Below, piece by piece: positions 32,066 to 40,560 of a stretch of DNA of 64,000 nucleotides; the stretch's first letter is position 1; every line of letters begins with the position of its first letter. Location of the stretch: assembly GCA_965203195.1 (NCBI GenBank), contig OZ241860.1, positions 1,240,001 to 1,304,000 on the forward strand, in the 5' to 3' direction. Made by a program: the position numbers and the translations under genes. Below the pieces are notes generated by a model, which made no database searches, was not told where the DNA came from, and was given only the letters and a program-made list of their open reading frames with translations. The DNA comes from Bin87 sp965203195 (lineage in GTDB: Bacteria > Chloroflexota > Dehalococcoidia > Lucifugimonadales > UBA3495).

Positions 32066-33127
32066 CTAGCCGGCTTCCCCAGGTACGCGGCGGCGCGTTT
32101 CTCCCGGCTCTGCCTTGCTGATGCCATTTCCTGTAGGTTGCGTGCGCGCGACTTGAGCAGCTTCCTCAGGAGAGTGCTGCGATCCGTGAGGTGCTTGTTC
32201 ATGGTTTTCTCCAACCAGCAATCCGACTACATTCCCGTGGTGTGCATCGGTGGGTTCCGTAGATAGTACCTCGACTATAGCCGGGTCGCGATCATTCAGA
32301 TTAACTGGGAACAAGGCTTTCATGCCCAGCAAATCGGCCAAGGTGGTCTCGTTGTCATTGGGATCACGTATGGACCGAAACAGTTCCGTCGCTTCTGTAC
32401 GGTCGATAACGAAATCGTGGGAGGGATATCCTGATGTGATGAAATCCAGTGATTCCGTATCAATATTCCCTCCGGTACGGAGCAAGCGCGTCCCATACGC
32501 GAACGAGATATTCATTGCCCTAGCTGCTTCTTCTATCAGCAACGGGTCAAGTTGGCCATAGATGGGTGCGAACAGACCGGTAGTCATTGAGATGGCAATT
32601 TCGGTTGCCATCTTCAACGACACCGCGCCGCCACTTCCGCGTTTGGTTTCCAGCAAGGTGGCTTTAAAGGTTTCTAGCGCACGCTCTTGCAGGGTGTCCA
32701 ACGTGTCAAGAACAACCAAGCCTGACCTAGATTCCGCCAACTCGTCCCTTTTCGACATTTGCACATCGAGAGGGCCCAGTTCCCCGTACTTCGACATAAC
32801 GATCTCGTGTGCCCCGGTCGCGATCAACGTTCCTGCGCTCTTGCAGTAGCCGGAAACGTACAAGATGAAACGCTTGTAGCTGTTCTGCAACCACCTAGCT
32901 ATCTGGTAAGCAGCACCGGCATCGCCACCTGGCGTGACCAGGATCAGCATTACGTTGTTTCGCGGGGATCGCTCGATGGTACACTGGATCAAGCGAGCGA
33001 CGCCTTCAGGGTAGGTGTAGCCATTGTAGAGGATGACGTCAGCGTCCAGTTGGACGGCTACGACTCCAGCAATTTGCGCGAGCCGTTCGTCAATCTTGGG
33101 GGCGGCATCGGTTTCGTTCATCTCCAA
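32066..33127 (-). CDS. Serine-dehydrogenase-type peptidase (SDH_sah, ClpP/SppA-like)
   Basis: 353 residues with the ClpP-crotonase fold. The segment NNVMLILVTPGGDAGAAYQIARWLQ gives the oxyanion Gly-Gly, YVSGYCKSAGTLIATGAHEIVM the Ser nucleophile region (K-S-A-G), and YGELGPLDVQM the following signature. This is the SDH_sah/Peptidase S49-related group of cytoplasmic serine proteases. A disordered C-terminal 60 residues carry His, Glu and Arg (EQAPHGSQHSPEEAAQVARTQ). The gene is visibly richer in A/T than its neighbours, has its own TTGACA promoter and lies next to a decayed piece of a GLUG gene, all signs of acquisition. Such proteases turn up in defence and phage-interaction contexts; no partner is identified here. 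Confidence 0.82.
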   Translation of the reverse strand: MEMNETDAAPKIDERLAQIAGVVAVQLDADVILYNGYTYPEGVARLIQCTIERSPRNNVMLILVTPGGDAGAAYQIARWLQNSYKRFILYVSGYCKSAGTLIATGAHEIVMSKYGELGPLDVQMSKRDELAESRSGLVVLDTLDTLQERALETFKATLLETKRGSGGAVSLKMATEIAISMTTGLFAPIYGQLDPLLIEEAARAMNISFAYGTRLLRTGGNIDTESLDFITSGYPSHDFVIDRTEATELFRSIRDPNDNETTLADLLGMKALFPVNLNDRDPAIVEVLSTEPTDAHHGNVVGLLVGENHEQAPHGSQHSPEEAAQVARTQPTGNGISKAEPGETRRRVPGEAG

Positions 33128-33191
33128 CCTCAGGTTCAGGTAGGCTGGGGGACAGGCATACTATCACCCATTCGGCCAACTTCGGAGGATA

Positions 33192-33220
33192 ATCTTATTA
33201 CAAACGTATGCCGATGTCAA
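33192..33220 (-). promoter_or_regulatory. Sigma70-type promoter of the SDH peptidase gene
   Basis: TTGACA (33220-33215), a 17-bp spacer and TAAGAT (33197-33192) on the minus strand, 65 bp before the ATG at 33127. Confidence 0.6.
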
Positions 33221-33296
33221 GGCGTCTGCTAACCTTAGGCCGGGATTTCTAAAAGTCGAATCGGCTGGAACCGCCGTGACGAAATTCGTAATTTGG

Positions 33297-33385
33297 CGTT
33301 TGCCATTTTACGGCGTTGGGGTGGTGCTTCGCGCCAGTGCTCGGCACTGAAGTACCAGGGTATGATGTTGCGGCGCAATGCTCCT
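33297..33385 (+). pseudogene. Decayed copy of the GLUG-gene 3' end
   Basis: The stretch around 33335-33375 (CTGAAGTACCAGGG, then ATGTTGCGGCGCAA) closely resembles 31930-31975 at the end of the GLUG gene (CTGAAGTACCAGGG, then ATGGACGTGGCGGCGCAG), with a frameshift after the Gly codon. The SDH gene and its promoter lie between the intact end and this remnant. Confidence 0.6.
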
Positions 33386-33540
33386 CCGGTCCGACGCGCC
33401 CCGGCTCAGGAAACCCGCCCGGCAATTTTTTGATGCCGCCCTGGGGGGTTGCGCCCCCGGTTTCGCTGGTGTATCATCCGAACAAATCATCTAGTCAGCC
33501 GCCGCGCCGGGGGGCTGACGCAACGAATGGAGAGGATGAA

Positions 33541-35082
33541 ATGCTGGCCACCGCTCAAACTTGCGCCGTCACCGGGCTGGACGGGCAGATTATACAGGCC
33601 GAAACCGATATTTCGCCGGGGCTGCCCGCCTTCCACATCGTGGGGCTGCCCGATACCGCCGTGCAGGAAGCCAAAGAGCGCGTGCGGGCGGCGCTGCGCA
33701 ACAGCGGCTGCGAGTTCCCCATGCGCCGCATCACCGTCAACCTGGCTCCCGCCGACCTGAAAAAGGCCGGCCCGGCCTACGACCTGCCCATCGCCGCCGG
33801 CATCCTGTTCAGCACCGGCCAGGCGCTGCCGCCCCCGGAGCCGGCCGTATTCCTGGGCGAGCTGTCCCTGGACGGCGGCCTGCGCCACACCGCCGGCATC
33901 TTGCCTATGGTCTGGGTGGCGCGGGAACAGGGCATCCGCGTGGTCTATGTGCCCGCCGTGGACGCCGCCGAAGCCGCCCTGGTGGACGGCGTGTGCGTCT
34001 ATCCCGTAACCACCCTGGCCCAGCTGCTGGCGCACTTGCAAGGCGAGGCCGCCATCGCGCCGTTCCCCCACAGCGGCGTCTATCTCAACGGCAACCGCCA
34101 GCCGCCGGACAGCGCCGACCTGGCCCACATCCGCGGCCAGGATCACGCCAAACGGGCCCTGGAAGTGGCCGCCGCCGGCTTTCACAACATCCTGTTCAGC
34201 GGCCCGCCCGGTTCCGGCAAAACCCTGCTGGCCCGCGCCTTGCCCGGCATCCTGCCCTACCTGACGCCCGACGAAGCGCTGGAAGTCACCAAGATTTACA
34301 GCGTCAGCGGCAACCTGCCCCCGGACAGCCCGCTGATTGCCCAGCGCCCTTTCCGCGCCCCCCACTACACCATCTCCAACGCCGGGCTGGTGGGCGGCGG
34401 CCGGATGCTCCGTCCCGGCGAAATCACCTTGAGCCACCGGGGCGTCCTCTTTCTGGACGAGCTGCCCGAATTCGGCCACGCCTTGCTGGAATCCCTGCGC
34501 CAGCCCCTGGAGGACAAAACCGTCACCATCACCCGCGTCACCGGCACCGTCACCTACCCGGCCAGCTTTATGCTGGTGGGGGCGATGAACCCCTGCCCCT
34601 GCGGTTATGTGTCCCATCCGCGCAAGGAATGCGTGTGCAGCCCGTCGGCCCTGTCCCGCTACCAGCGGCGCATCAGCGGCCCGCTGCTGGAGCGGATTGA
34701 CATCTTTGTGGAAGTGCCGCCGGTCGAGTACGACAGCCTGCTGGCCCCGAACCGGGCCGAAGGGTCGGCGGCGGCGCGGGAGCGGGTGGCGGCGGCCCGC
34801 GCCATCCAGGAAACCCGGTTCGCCGCCGGCGAGGACGCGCCGGATGCGCCGGCGCGGTCCAACTCCGAAATGGCCGGCTCCAGGATCTGGGACTACTGCA
34901 CCTTGCAGAGCGCCGCCGAGACGCTGCTGCAACGGGCGTCTTTGCAGCTGGACTTGTCGGCCCGCGCCCTGCATCGCGTCGTCAAAGTGGCGCGGACGGT
35001 GGCCGACCTGGCCGGCGCCGATGAAATCGGGCCGGCCCATCTGGCGGAAGCGCTGCAATACCGGGCGCGCGGGCTGGGTTAG
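33541..35082 (+). CDS. comM: YifB/ComM-family Mg-chelatase-like ATPase
   Basis: 513 residues from the ATG at 33541, preceded by GAGAGGATGAA. The N-terminal ChlI/Lon-protease-like domain includes ITVNLAPADLKKAGPAYDLPIA and GELSLDGGLRHTAGILPM. The AAA+ core follows: IRGQDHAKRALEVAAAGFHNILFSGPPGSGKTLLARALP (Walker A GPPGSGKT) and GVLFLDELPEFGHALLESLRQPLEDK (Walker B). The Cys motif MNPCPCGYVSHPRKECVCS and the C-terminal helical domain are present. ComM is a hexameric helicase that drives branch migration during natural transformation. All key motifs are present and the length is normal. Confidence 0.92.
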   Translation: MLATAQTCAVTGLDGQIIQAETDISPGLPAFHIVGLPDTAVQEAKERVRAALRNSGCEFPMRRITVNLAPADLKKAGPAYDLPIAAGILFSTGQALPPPEPAVFLGELSLDGGLRHTAGILPMVWVAREQGIRVVYVPAVDAAEAALVDGVCVYPVTTLAQLLAHLQGEAAIAPFPHSGVYLNGNRQPPDSADLAHIRGQDHAKRALEVAAAGFHNILFSGPPGSGKTLLARALPGILPYLTPDEALEVTKIYSVSGNLPPDSPLIAQRPFRAPHYTISNAGLVGGGRMLRPGEITLSHRGVLFLDELPEFGHALLESLRQPLEDKTVTITRVTGTVTYPASFMLVGAMNPCPCGYVSHPRKECVCSPSALSRYQRRISGPLLERIDIFVEVPPVEYDSLLAPNRAEGSAAARERVAAARAIQETRFAAGEDAPDAPARSNSEMAGSRIWDYCTLQSAAETLLQRASLQLDLSARALHRVVKVARTVADLAGADEIGPAHLAEALQYRARGLG

Positions 35083-35135
35083 GGCGGCCCGAAGGCTGTT
35101 CTGTGGCGATGGCGGTTCCAGCGCCGGCGACGATT

Positions 35136-35180
35136 AGGGGCGATACTGCCGGCGCCGGCGGCGATGGCAGTATCGCCCCT
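35136..35180. terminator. Perfect 15-bp inverted repeat after comM
   Basis: AGGGGCGATACTGCC at 35136-35150 pairs with GGCAGTATCGCCCCT at 35166-35180 over a 15-nt loop. It sits 53 bp after the comM stop and beyond the end of the convergent lipoprotein gene, so it could serve both directions. Confidence 0.6.
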
Positions 35181-35252
35181 GCAATCCTCGCGTCGGTCGG
35201 CGGGTTATTCAGACGACATTCGCGGCGAATCGCCACGGCGAAGCCCGGCGCG

Positions 35253-35311
35253 ATGACGCCCGATGCGGAATGACGCCCGATGCGGAATGACGCCCGATGC
35301 GGAATGACGCC
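35253..35311. repeat. 17-bp tandem repeat, 3.5 copies
   Basis: ATGACGCCCGATGCGGA at 35253-35269, 35270-35286 and 35287-35303 is exact, with a partial fourth copy to 35311. It is intergenic between comM and the lipoprotein gene. Confidence 0.9.
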
Positions 35312-35319
35312 GCCAGCGC

Positions 35320-35700
35320 CTAATCGCCCACAAAGCGCGCCGTCAGCCGGTTTCCGTAGCCTCTTTCGTACCACACGGTCACCGGCGTCCCTTGCAGCTG
35401 GTGGTCTTTCAGATGCCCCGCGGACACGCCGGCCCAGCCCTCGGCCTGGAACTCCCAGCGCCGTCCGTCATAATCGGTAATATGCAGGATGCGGAAATGG
35501 CGGGGGTTGGCCGGGTTGGCCTGCACCAGGTCAATGCGCCCCGTCACTTTGGGCAGCCGGGGATAGAGGGCGTCGCCGTCCCCATGCCCGGCCTGGGGCC
35601 GCCCGCCGCCCGTGCACCCGGCCAACACCGCCAGCAGTACGATGATGATTATGACGACCGGCCCAGCAGCCGGCCCGCAGCAGCGCGCGCGCCTGACCAT
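35320..35700 (-). CDS. Small lipoprotein
   Basis: 126 residues. The signal peptide has a run of Ile/Val/Leu (GPVVIIIIVLLAVLAGC) ending in a lipobox LAGC at about residue 29, so it is membrane-anchored by lipid. The mature part (VTGRIDLVQANPANPRHFRILHITDYDGRRWEFQAEG, TPVTVWYERGYGNRLTARFV) looks like a small beta-barrel. Family not recognised. It ends just before the 17-bp repeat. Confidence 0.65.
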   Translation of the reverse strand: MVRRARCCGPAAGPVVIIIIVLLAVLAGCTGGGRPQAGHGDGDALYPRLPKVTGRIDLVQANPANPRHFRILHITDYDGRRWEFQAEGWAGVSAGHLKDHQLQGTPVTVWYERGYGNRLTARFVGD

Positions 35701-36123
35701 ACTGCAATCCTGTAATCGCCGCCGGCGGGAACCGCATCGGCGTTATGTCCTCGACGCGCCGGCAATGCTGTCCGGGAACAACCCCGGCCGGGAACCACCA
35801 ACGCGTAAAGCCGGCCGGCGCATCATAATACACGCCCGAATCGCAACCTCAATATAGCAACCCCGATCCGGGAGATCGTCATCATATCCTTGCCGGGCGG
35901 GCCTCCGCATACTGCCATCATTCCGGTTGCTTTCATCATCCCGGCCGCTTTCGCCAGGATGCCGGATCCAGTGCGGCGCCGCGCCCAAAAGCCGGCCCGC
36001 CGCCCGCCCTCTACAAAACCGCCCGGCGGTGTTACGATAGCCCCATCAGCATCATTCCATTCCATTCCGTTACAATCCAGCCCGTCCCCACTGCCCCAAC
36101 CCGTTGCCGAGGTAAATATCGCT
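35701..36123. other. Intergenic region between lipoprotein and LLM oxidoreductase
   Basis: 423 bp with no convincing gene; short open frames lack ribosome binding sites and have biased composition. It contains both upstream regions, but I could not place a good -35/-10 pair. Irregular CATTCC repeats lie at 36052-36068. Confidence 0.35.
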
Positions 36124-37074
36124 ATGCCCACCAACCGAATTGGCCTGCACGCCGGCGCCCCCGACGCCGAAGCGTCCCTGGACCTGATGCGCCGCGCCGA
36201 GGCCGCCGGCATCCACGCCGCCTGGCTTACCACCGGCGGAACGGGCCTGGACGCCCTCACCCTGTTCGCCGCCGCCGCCGTCCAGACCGACCGCATCCTC
36301 TTTGGCACCTCCATCGTCCCCACCTACCCGCGCCATCCCATTGTGGTCGCCCAGCAGGTACAGGTTCTGGAGCAGCTGGCCCCCGGGCGGCTGCGGCTGG
36401 GCGTTGGCCCCAGCCACCGTCCCACAATGCGCGCTATGTTCGGCTACCGCCTGCGCGCCCCCCTCACCAACCTGCGGGAGTATCTGCACATCCTGCGCGC
36501 CCTGCTGAACGAAGGCGCCGTTGATTTTGACGGCCAGGAATACACCGCCCACGCCACCATCCCCCGTCCGGTGAATGTCCCGGTGATGGCGTCGGCCTTG
36601 CAGGAAGGTTCCTTTGAATTGTGCGGCGCCGCGGCCGACGGCGCCATCAGCTGGGTCAGCCCCGCCGTCTATCTGCGCGACCAGGCTCTGCCGGCGCTGC
36701 GCCGGGGTTCCGACGCCGCCGGACGGGAAACGCCGCCGCTCATCGCCCACGCCCCTGTGTGTATCAGCGACAACCCGGACGCTACCCGCCTGGCCGTCCA
36801 GCAGCAGCTTTCCAACTACCCCCGCCTGCCCTACTACCAGCGGATGTGGGCCGCCGCCGGCTACCCCGAAGCCGCCGAGGAAACCTGGAGCGACGGAATG
36901 ATCGCCGCCACCGTCCTCGCCGGCGACGCCGACGGCGTCGGCGAAAAGATGACCGCAATGCTGGATATGGGCATCAGCGAACTGCTGGTCACCCCGGTGC
37001 TGGCCGGCGCCGACCCGGATGCCGATCTGGAAGCGACCATCAACCTGCTGGGCCGGGTCGCCCAGTCCCTCTAG
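36124..37074 (+). CDS. LLM-class (F420/flavin-dependent) oxidoreductase
   Basis: 316 residues, a TIM-barrel luciferase-like monooxygenase. Marks: AEAAGIHAAWLTTGG, ILFGTSIVPTYPRHPIVVAQQVQVLEQLAPGRLRLGVGPSH, which is the strongly conserved strand pair of the family, and the late GDADGVGEKMTAMLDMGISELLVTPV. Pro-Arg-His after the strand is typical of F420-dependent members. The ATG at 36124 starts directly at the barrel; the upstream open frame is low complexity. Substrate unknown. A second family member is at 45377. Confidence 0.87.
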   Translation: MPTNRIGLHAGAPDAEASLDLMRRAEAAGIHAAWLTTGGTGLDALTLFAAAAVQTDRILFGTSIVPTYPRHPIVVAQQVQVLEQLAPGRLRLGVGPSHRPTMRAMFGYRLRAPLTNLREYLHILRALLNEGAVDFDGQEYTAHATIPRPVNVPVMASALQEGSFELCGAAADGAISWVSPAVYLRDQALPALRRGSDAAGRETPPLIAHAPVCISDNPDATRLAVQQQLSNYPRLPYYQRMWAAAGYPEAAEETWSDGMIAATVLAGDADGVGEKMTAMLDMGISELLVTPVLAGADPDADLEATINLLGRVAQSL

Positions 37075-37129
37075 CCGCCGGTCATCGCGCCATCGGCGGC
37101 GCATTGCGCCGCCCAACAGGAGACATTGT

Positions 37130-37444
37130 ATGTTCATCGCCACCAACCGCATCAAAGTCAAAACCGGCTCCGGCGACACCCTGGCCGGTATGTTCCGGGC
37201 CCGGGGCGCCGTCCAGGATTCGCCCGGCTTTGTCAGCTTTGAGTTGTGGAAAATGAACCGCACGCCCGACCACGAGGAGTTTCTGGTGGTAACCCACTGG
37301 GATACGGAGGAACACCACCACGCCTGGACGCGCAGCGACGCCTTTCGCAGCGCCCACGCCGGCGGCCCGCCCGACTTTCTCCTCGGCCCCGGGGAGTTTC
37401 ACACCTACGAGGTAGTGCATCGCCTGGACGCCGCGTCCGGGTAA
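37130..37444 (+). CDS. Antibiotic biosynthesis monooxygenase (ABM)-domain protein
   Basis: 104 residues, one dimeric alpha/beta-barrel domain: FIATNRIKVKTGSGDTLAGMF, DSPGFVSFELWKMNRTPDHEEFLVVTHWDTEEHHHAWTRSDAF. Related proteins are cofactor-free monooxygenases or haem-degrading IsdG/HmoA types. The Asn near the N-terminus (TNRIKV) and the Trp in HAWTRSD match the IsdG/HmoA layout (N and W near haem). It starts 56 bp after the LLM oxidoreductase gene. Confidence 0.8.
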   Translation: MFIATNRIKVKTGSGDTLAGMFRARGAVQDSPGFVSFELWKMNRTPDHEEFLVVTHWDTEEHHHAWTRSDAFRSAHAGGPPDFLLGPGEFHTYEVVHRLDAASG

Positions 37445-37476
37445 GTGTGCGCCGCCACGCCGCCAGGAGCCGGCCT

Positions 37477-38163
37477 ATGACTACGGCAATGGCAACAGCA
37501 ACGCCAACGACAGAAACGCCCGCTCCAACTCCGGCGCCGGAGAACATCGCCCCGGATGATGCGCTGGTCATCAACCTGCGCGATTTGGGCATTGCCGCCA
37601 CGGGGCCGGAGCTGGAAAACCTGTTCCGCAAGTTCTGCCACCGCAACAGCGAAAGTAGCTGGCAGTACGAGCTCACGCCGGCGGGAGAGATAATCGCGAT
37701 GGCGCCCATAAACCACCCGGGCGGATTCCATGAGAATGATACTGCCGTGGACCTGCGGATTTGGGCGCGGGATTTCGGAGGCGAGTCCACCGGCTCCAAC
37801 GCTTTCTACCGGATGCCGGTCACCGGCGGTATGCTGGTTCCCGATGCCGCCTGGATTTCCCCGCAGCGGCTGGCCGCCCACCCGCCGGTTGCCGGCGAAC
37901 CCCTCCCGGTCTGCCCCGACTTCGTCATTGAAATCCGTTCCGGCGCCGGCAATATGGCGCCTCTGCACGCCAAAATGCGCCTTTACATCCGCAACGGCGC
38001 CCGCCTGGGCTGGCTGATTGACGCCCGCCGGCGCCGCGTCTATATCTACCGGGCCGGCCAGCCGGAACCGGAACTGCTGCGCAACCCGACCGTTTTGTCC
38101 GGGGAGGATGTGCTGCCCGGCTTTGCCTTTGAGGTGGCGCGCTGGATTTTCGACCGCGTCTAG
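37477..38163 (+). CDS. Uma2-family PD-(D/E)XK nuclease-like protein
   Basis: 228 residues. After a Thr/Pro-rich N-terminus of about 30, the Uma2 fold appears: SWQYELTPAGEIIAMAPINHPGGFHEN, a catalytic Asp in GGMLVPDAAWIS, then PDFVIEIRSGAGNMAPLHAKMRLYIRNGARLGWLIDARRRRVYIYR. The Glu in VIEIRS and Lys in HAKMRLY complete the D-E-K set. Uma2 proteins are abundant in Chloroflexota and cyanobacteria; their role is unknown. The ATG at 37477 follows GGAG. Confidence 0.85.
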   Translation: MTTAMATATPTTETPAPTPAPENIAPDDALVINLRDLGIAATGPELENLFRKFCHRNSESSWQYELTPAGEIIAMAPINHPGGFHENDTAVDLRIWARDFGGESTGSNAFYRMPVTGGMLVPDAAWISPQRLAAHPPVAGEPLPVCPDFVIEIRSGAGNMAPLHAKMRLYIRNGARLGWLIDARRRRVYIYRAGQPEPELLRNPTVLSGEDVLPGFAFEVARWIFDRV

Positions 38164-38228
38164 CGCCCTGTGGAAAAGAAACCTTATCCGCCACGCCGCC
38201 CGGCAGTTCACGCCCCGAGGTTTCGCAG

Positions 38229-38714
38229 ATGTCTGACACCGCCACCATCGCCAACGCCAGCGCCGGCGGCCATCCGGCCGTAACCCTGAAAGTCGCCGCT
38301 ACGCCTGCCGAGCTGGAGGGCGCCGTTGCCCTGCGGATGCGCGTATTCGTGGGCGAGCAGGGTGTCCCCGCCGACATTGAGGTGGACGCCGCCGATACTG
38401 CGCCCGACACCGTTCACGCCGTAGCGCTGCATCAGGGCCGGGTCATCGCCACCGGACGCCTGCTGCCCGATGTGGACGGCAAGGGGCCGCATATCGGGCG
38501 CATGGCCGTGGCTGTGGAATGGCGGCGGCAAGGCGTGGGCAGCCTGGCGCTGGCGTTCCTGGAAGGGCAGGCGCGGGCCTTGGGACACCGCCAAATCACC
38601 CTCCACGCCCAGGAATATGTCAAAGCCTTCTACGCCGCTCACGAATACCGGGAAGTGGGCGACATTTTCCAGGAGGCGGGCATTCCGCACCGGGAAATGG
38701 TCAAATACTTGTAA
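38229..38714 (+). CDS. GNAT-family N-acetyltransferase
   Basis: 161 residues. LRMRVFVGEQGVPADIEVD resembles the ElaA/YjcF-type N-terminus. The acetyl-CoA site is IGRMAVAVEWRRQGVGSLALAFLEGQA (motif A, R-R-x-G-V-G), followed by QITLHAQEYVKAFYAAHEYREVG. It would acetylate a small molecule or protein amine; the substrate is unknown. It follows the Uma2 gene by about 65 bp. Confidence 0.88.
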   Translation: MSDTATIANASAGGHPAVTLKVAATPAELEGAVALRMRVFVGEQGVPADIEVDAADTAPDTVHAVALHQGRVIATGRLLPDVDGKGPHIGRMAVAVEWRRQGVGSLALAFLEGQARALGHRQITLHAQEYVKAFYAAHEYREVGDIFQEAGIPHREMVKYL

Positions 38715-38895
38715 AAAGCGCCCCGCCGCCCGGCAGCCTCGCCCCCCGCCGGATTGCCCCGTTCCCACCGGACCGGTTCCGACTTGCCGGCGGCTGCGAA
38801 AGCGCAACCGGCAATGTCGCGCCGGAGTTCCGTGCTATGTCCAGGATGTGCGGAATGCTGACAGCGGCCGGCGCGTAACGCCGCCCTGCTTGTGC

Positions 38896-38901
38896 TATCA
38901 T
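38896..38901 (+). promoter_or_regulatory. Extended -10-like element before the PlsY-like gene
   Basis: TGCTATCAT (TG-N-TATCAT) lies 51 bp before the ATG at 38953; no clear -35 is needed for an extended -10 promoter. Confidence 0.35.
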
Positions 38902-38952
38902 AAAAGAAACCCGACGCCCCCGGCGATCCGGCGGCCCGGCGGCATTCTGCCT

Positions 38953-39711
38953 ATGTTTCCCGATGAACTCCTTACTATCGCCCTGCGTATGCTGGCCGCT
39001 GCCCTGGTGGGCTACCTGCTGGGCAGCGTTCCTTTCGCCTATCTGGTGGCGCGGCTCAAGGGCGTTGACATCTTTGCGACCGGCAGCCGCCGCGCCGGCA
39101 CCGCCAACGTTTTCTGGCACGTAGGGCGCTACCGGGGGATGCTGGTATTCGCCGGCGATGTGGTCAAGGGCGCCGCCGCGGTGGTCCTGGCCTGGATGAT
39201 TGGCGTGCCCGATCTGATGGGCGTTGTCGCCGGCATGGCCGCCATTGCCGGACACTGGAAAAGCGTGTTCACCGGCTTCCGCGGCGGCGACGGCATGGTG
39301 GTGCTGGTGGGCGTTTCCCTCGCCTATCTCAGCTGGTTCATCCTGGTGGGCATTGGCGTGGGCATCGTGTCGGTGCTGGTGTTCCGGCGGTCGGCTTTCC
39401 GGTCGTCCATCGGCATCTTTCTGGGCTATGGCGTGATGACCGCCCTCAACACTTTTTACGGAGCGGATTGGGCCGTAATGCTGTCCCTGACCGCCCTGGC
39501 GATGGTGGTCATTGTCCACAATGTCCTGACCCACGCCGACCACCGCCCGGAAACCCGCCCGGACGCCAACCCCCTGAGCGACTTGCTCATCGCCGACCGG
39601 CCGGAGATACTGGACGATGCCGCCGGCTTGAGCGAGGATGCCATCCTCCGCCAGGTTATCCCGCCCGACGACGAAACCAAATCCGGGCATAATCCCGGCA
39701 TCGGCGACTAA
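38953..39711 (+). CDS. PlsY-like glycerol-3-phosphate acyltransferase family membrane protein
   Basis: 252 residues with about six hydrophobic spans. It aligns by eye with PlsY: YLLGSVPFAYLVARLKGVDI (motif 1), TGSRRAGTANVFWHVG (in place of SGNxGATNV) and AGHWKSVFTGFRGGDGMVVLVG (in place of GH..PvF..FKGGKG). PlsY uses acyl-phosphate to acylate glycerol-3-phosphate. Here the acyl-phosphate-binding Lys of GGKG is Asp and the SGN motif is altered, so it is a divergent paralogue rather than a certain PlsY. The last 45 residues form an acidic tail. Confidence 0.7.
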   Translation: MFPDELLTIALRMLAAALVGYLLGSVPFAYLVARLKGVDIFATGSRRAGTANVFWHVGRYRGMLVFAGDVVKGAAAVVLAWMIGVPDLMGVVAGMAAIAGHWKSVFTGFRGGDGMVVLVGVSLAYLSWFILVGIGVGIVSVLVFRRSAFRSSIGIFLGYGVMTALNTFYGADWAVMLSLTALAMVVIVHNVLTHADHRPETRPDANPLSDLLIADRPEILDDAAGLSEDAILRQVIPPDDETKSGHNPGIGD

Positions 39712-39834
39712 TGGCTACCGTCCCTTCGCTGTGTGTATGCGAGGTCAAGCAAGCCGGCTGTATTTCAGTTTGGCATTGCGCTATTTCGCCAAGCCGGCGT
39801 AAAAGGCGTAGCCTCGGTTGACAACTCCGGTCGT

Positions 39835-40560
39835 TCAATCGTCCCAGGCAAAAGGCTGCTCCGGGTGCGTGGCAATCGTTTGGACACGCCAGTTAGCTTT
39901 GCGCTTAAGTGCCTCCAAACTTATCCTGACCCGAAACGCCTTGCCCCGTGTCGGGGCGTTGCGCCCGGCGCGCCATATAGTGTCATTTGCCGTTGGATTG
40001 TAGCGGTCTTGCAAAAGCCCGTTGGGCAGGCACAGGATTGAAATTGACTCCAGCCGATTCAGCGGAGCATTGCCCGGATTTTCCGAATAGTTGTACTTGA
40101 CGAATATCGTAGTAGTCAGATACTCATTCCCCCTCACTACTGCGATGCTGTCCATATCGCCGGCAACATCGACAGGTTGTCCTTGCCTGACCTGCCGGAT
40201 GCGCATTGAAGTTTGCGACGTTTGGATGGTGGCAGTACGCATCCCCGCGGTTTTCTCGGCTTTGGAATCCACGAACAAGGCTTGCCGCACCGCGTATTCC
40301 GGCTGAAAAAGCCAGGCTGCGCGCTTGTAGTCAACCTTGCCGAACAGCCGTACCGGGATCGTTGGCATCCCCTGTCGGTCCAGAGCTTCGCGGGTGATGT
40401 CCTCCCCGATGTCCGCCACCAGGTCGGGTTCCCCGGTAAAAATCTCAATGGCGCCCTCGCGGAAGTCATAGATGGCTTGCGCCACCATCCGCAGGGTGGC
40501 CTTCTCCACACGCTCAATGATGTCCGGGGCAGCCCGGATAGCGGCGGCGTTCAGCGTCAT
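39835..40560 (-). CDS. SfiI-family type II restriction endonuclease
   Basis: 241 residues. From memory of SfiI, the match runs through most of the protein: EKATLRMVAQAIYDF; GKVDYKRAAWLFQPE with a candidate catalytic D77; RQALFVDSKAEK with D98 and K100 (SfiI has D, then D-A-K); TTIFVKYNYSE; ISILCLPNGLLQDRYNPTANDTIWRAGRNAPTRGKAFRVRISLEALK, which parallels SfiI's LSLPHARLKQRYNPDPD region. SfiI is a tetramer cutting GGCC(N5)GGCC after binding two sites. Start and stop overlap the methyltransferase by 4 bp (ATGA). The same specificity is an inference. Confidence 0.8.
   Translation of the reverse strand: MTLNAAAIRAAPDIIERVEKATLRMVAQAIYDFREGAIEIFTGEPDLVADIGEDITREALDRQGMPTIPVRLFGKVDYKRAAWLFQPEYAVRQALFVDSKAEKTAGMRTATIQTSQTSMRIRQVRQGQPVDVAGDMDSIAVVRGNEYLTTTIFVKYNYSENPGNAPLNRLESISILCLPNGLLQDRYNPTANDTIWRAGRNAPTRGKAFRVRISLEALKRKANWRVQTIATHPEQPFAWDD

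Noticed and set aside
33316..33540. 75-residue extension of ComM
   Set aside because: It includes the decayed GLUG-gene remnant and low-complexity sequence; the ATG at 33541 has a ribosome binding site and matches the family start.
33487..35058. A 523-residue minus-strand frame opposite comM
   Set aside because: Shadow frame of a well-supported gene; no recognisable motif.
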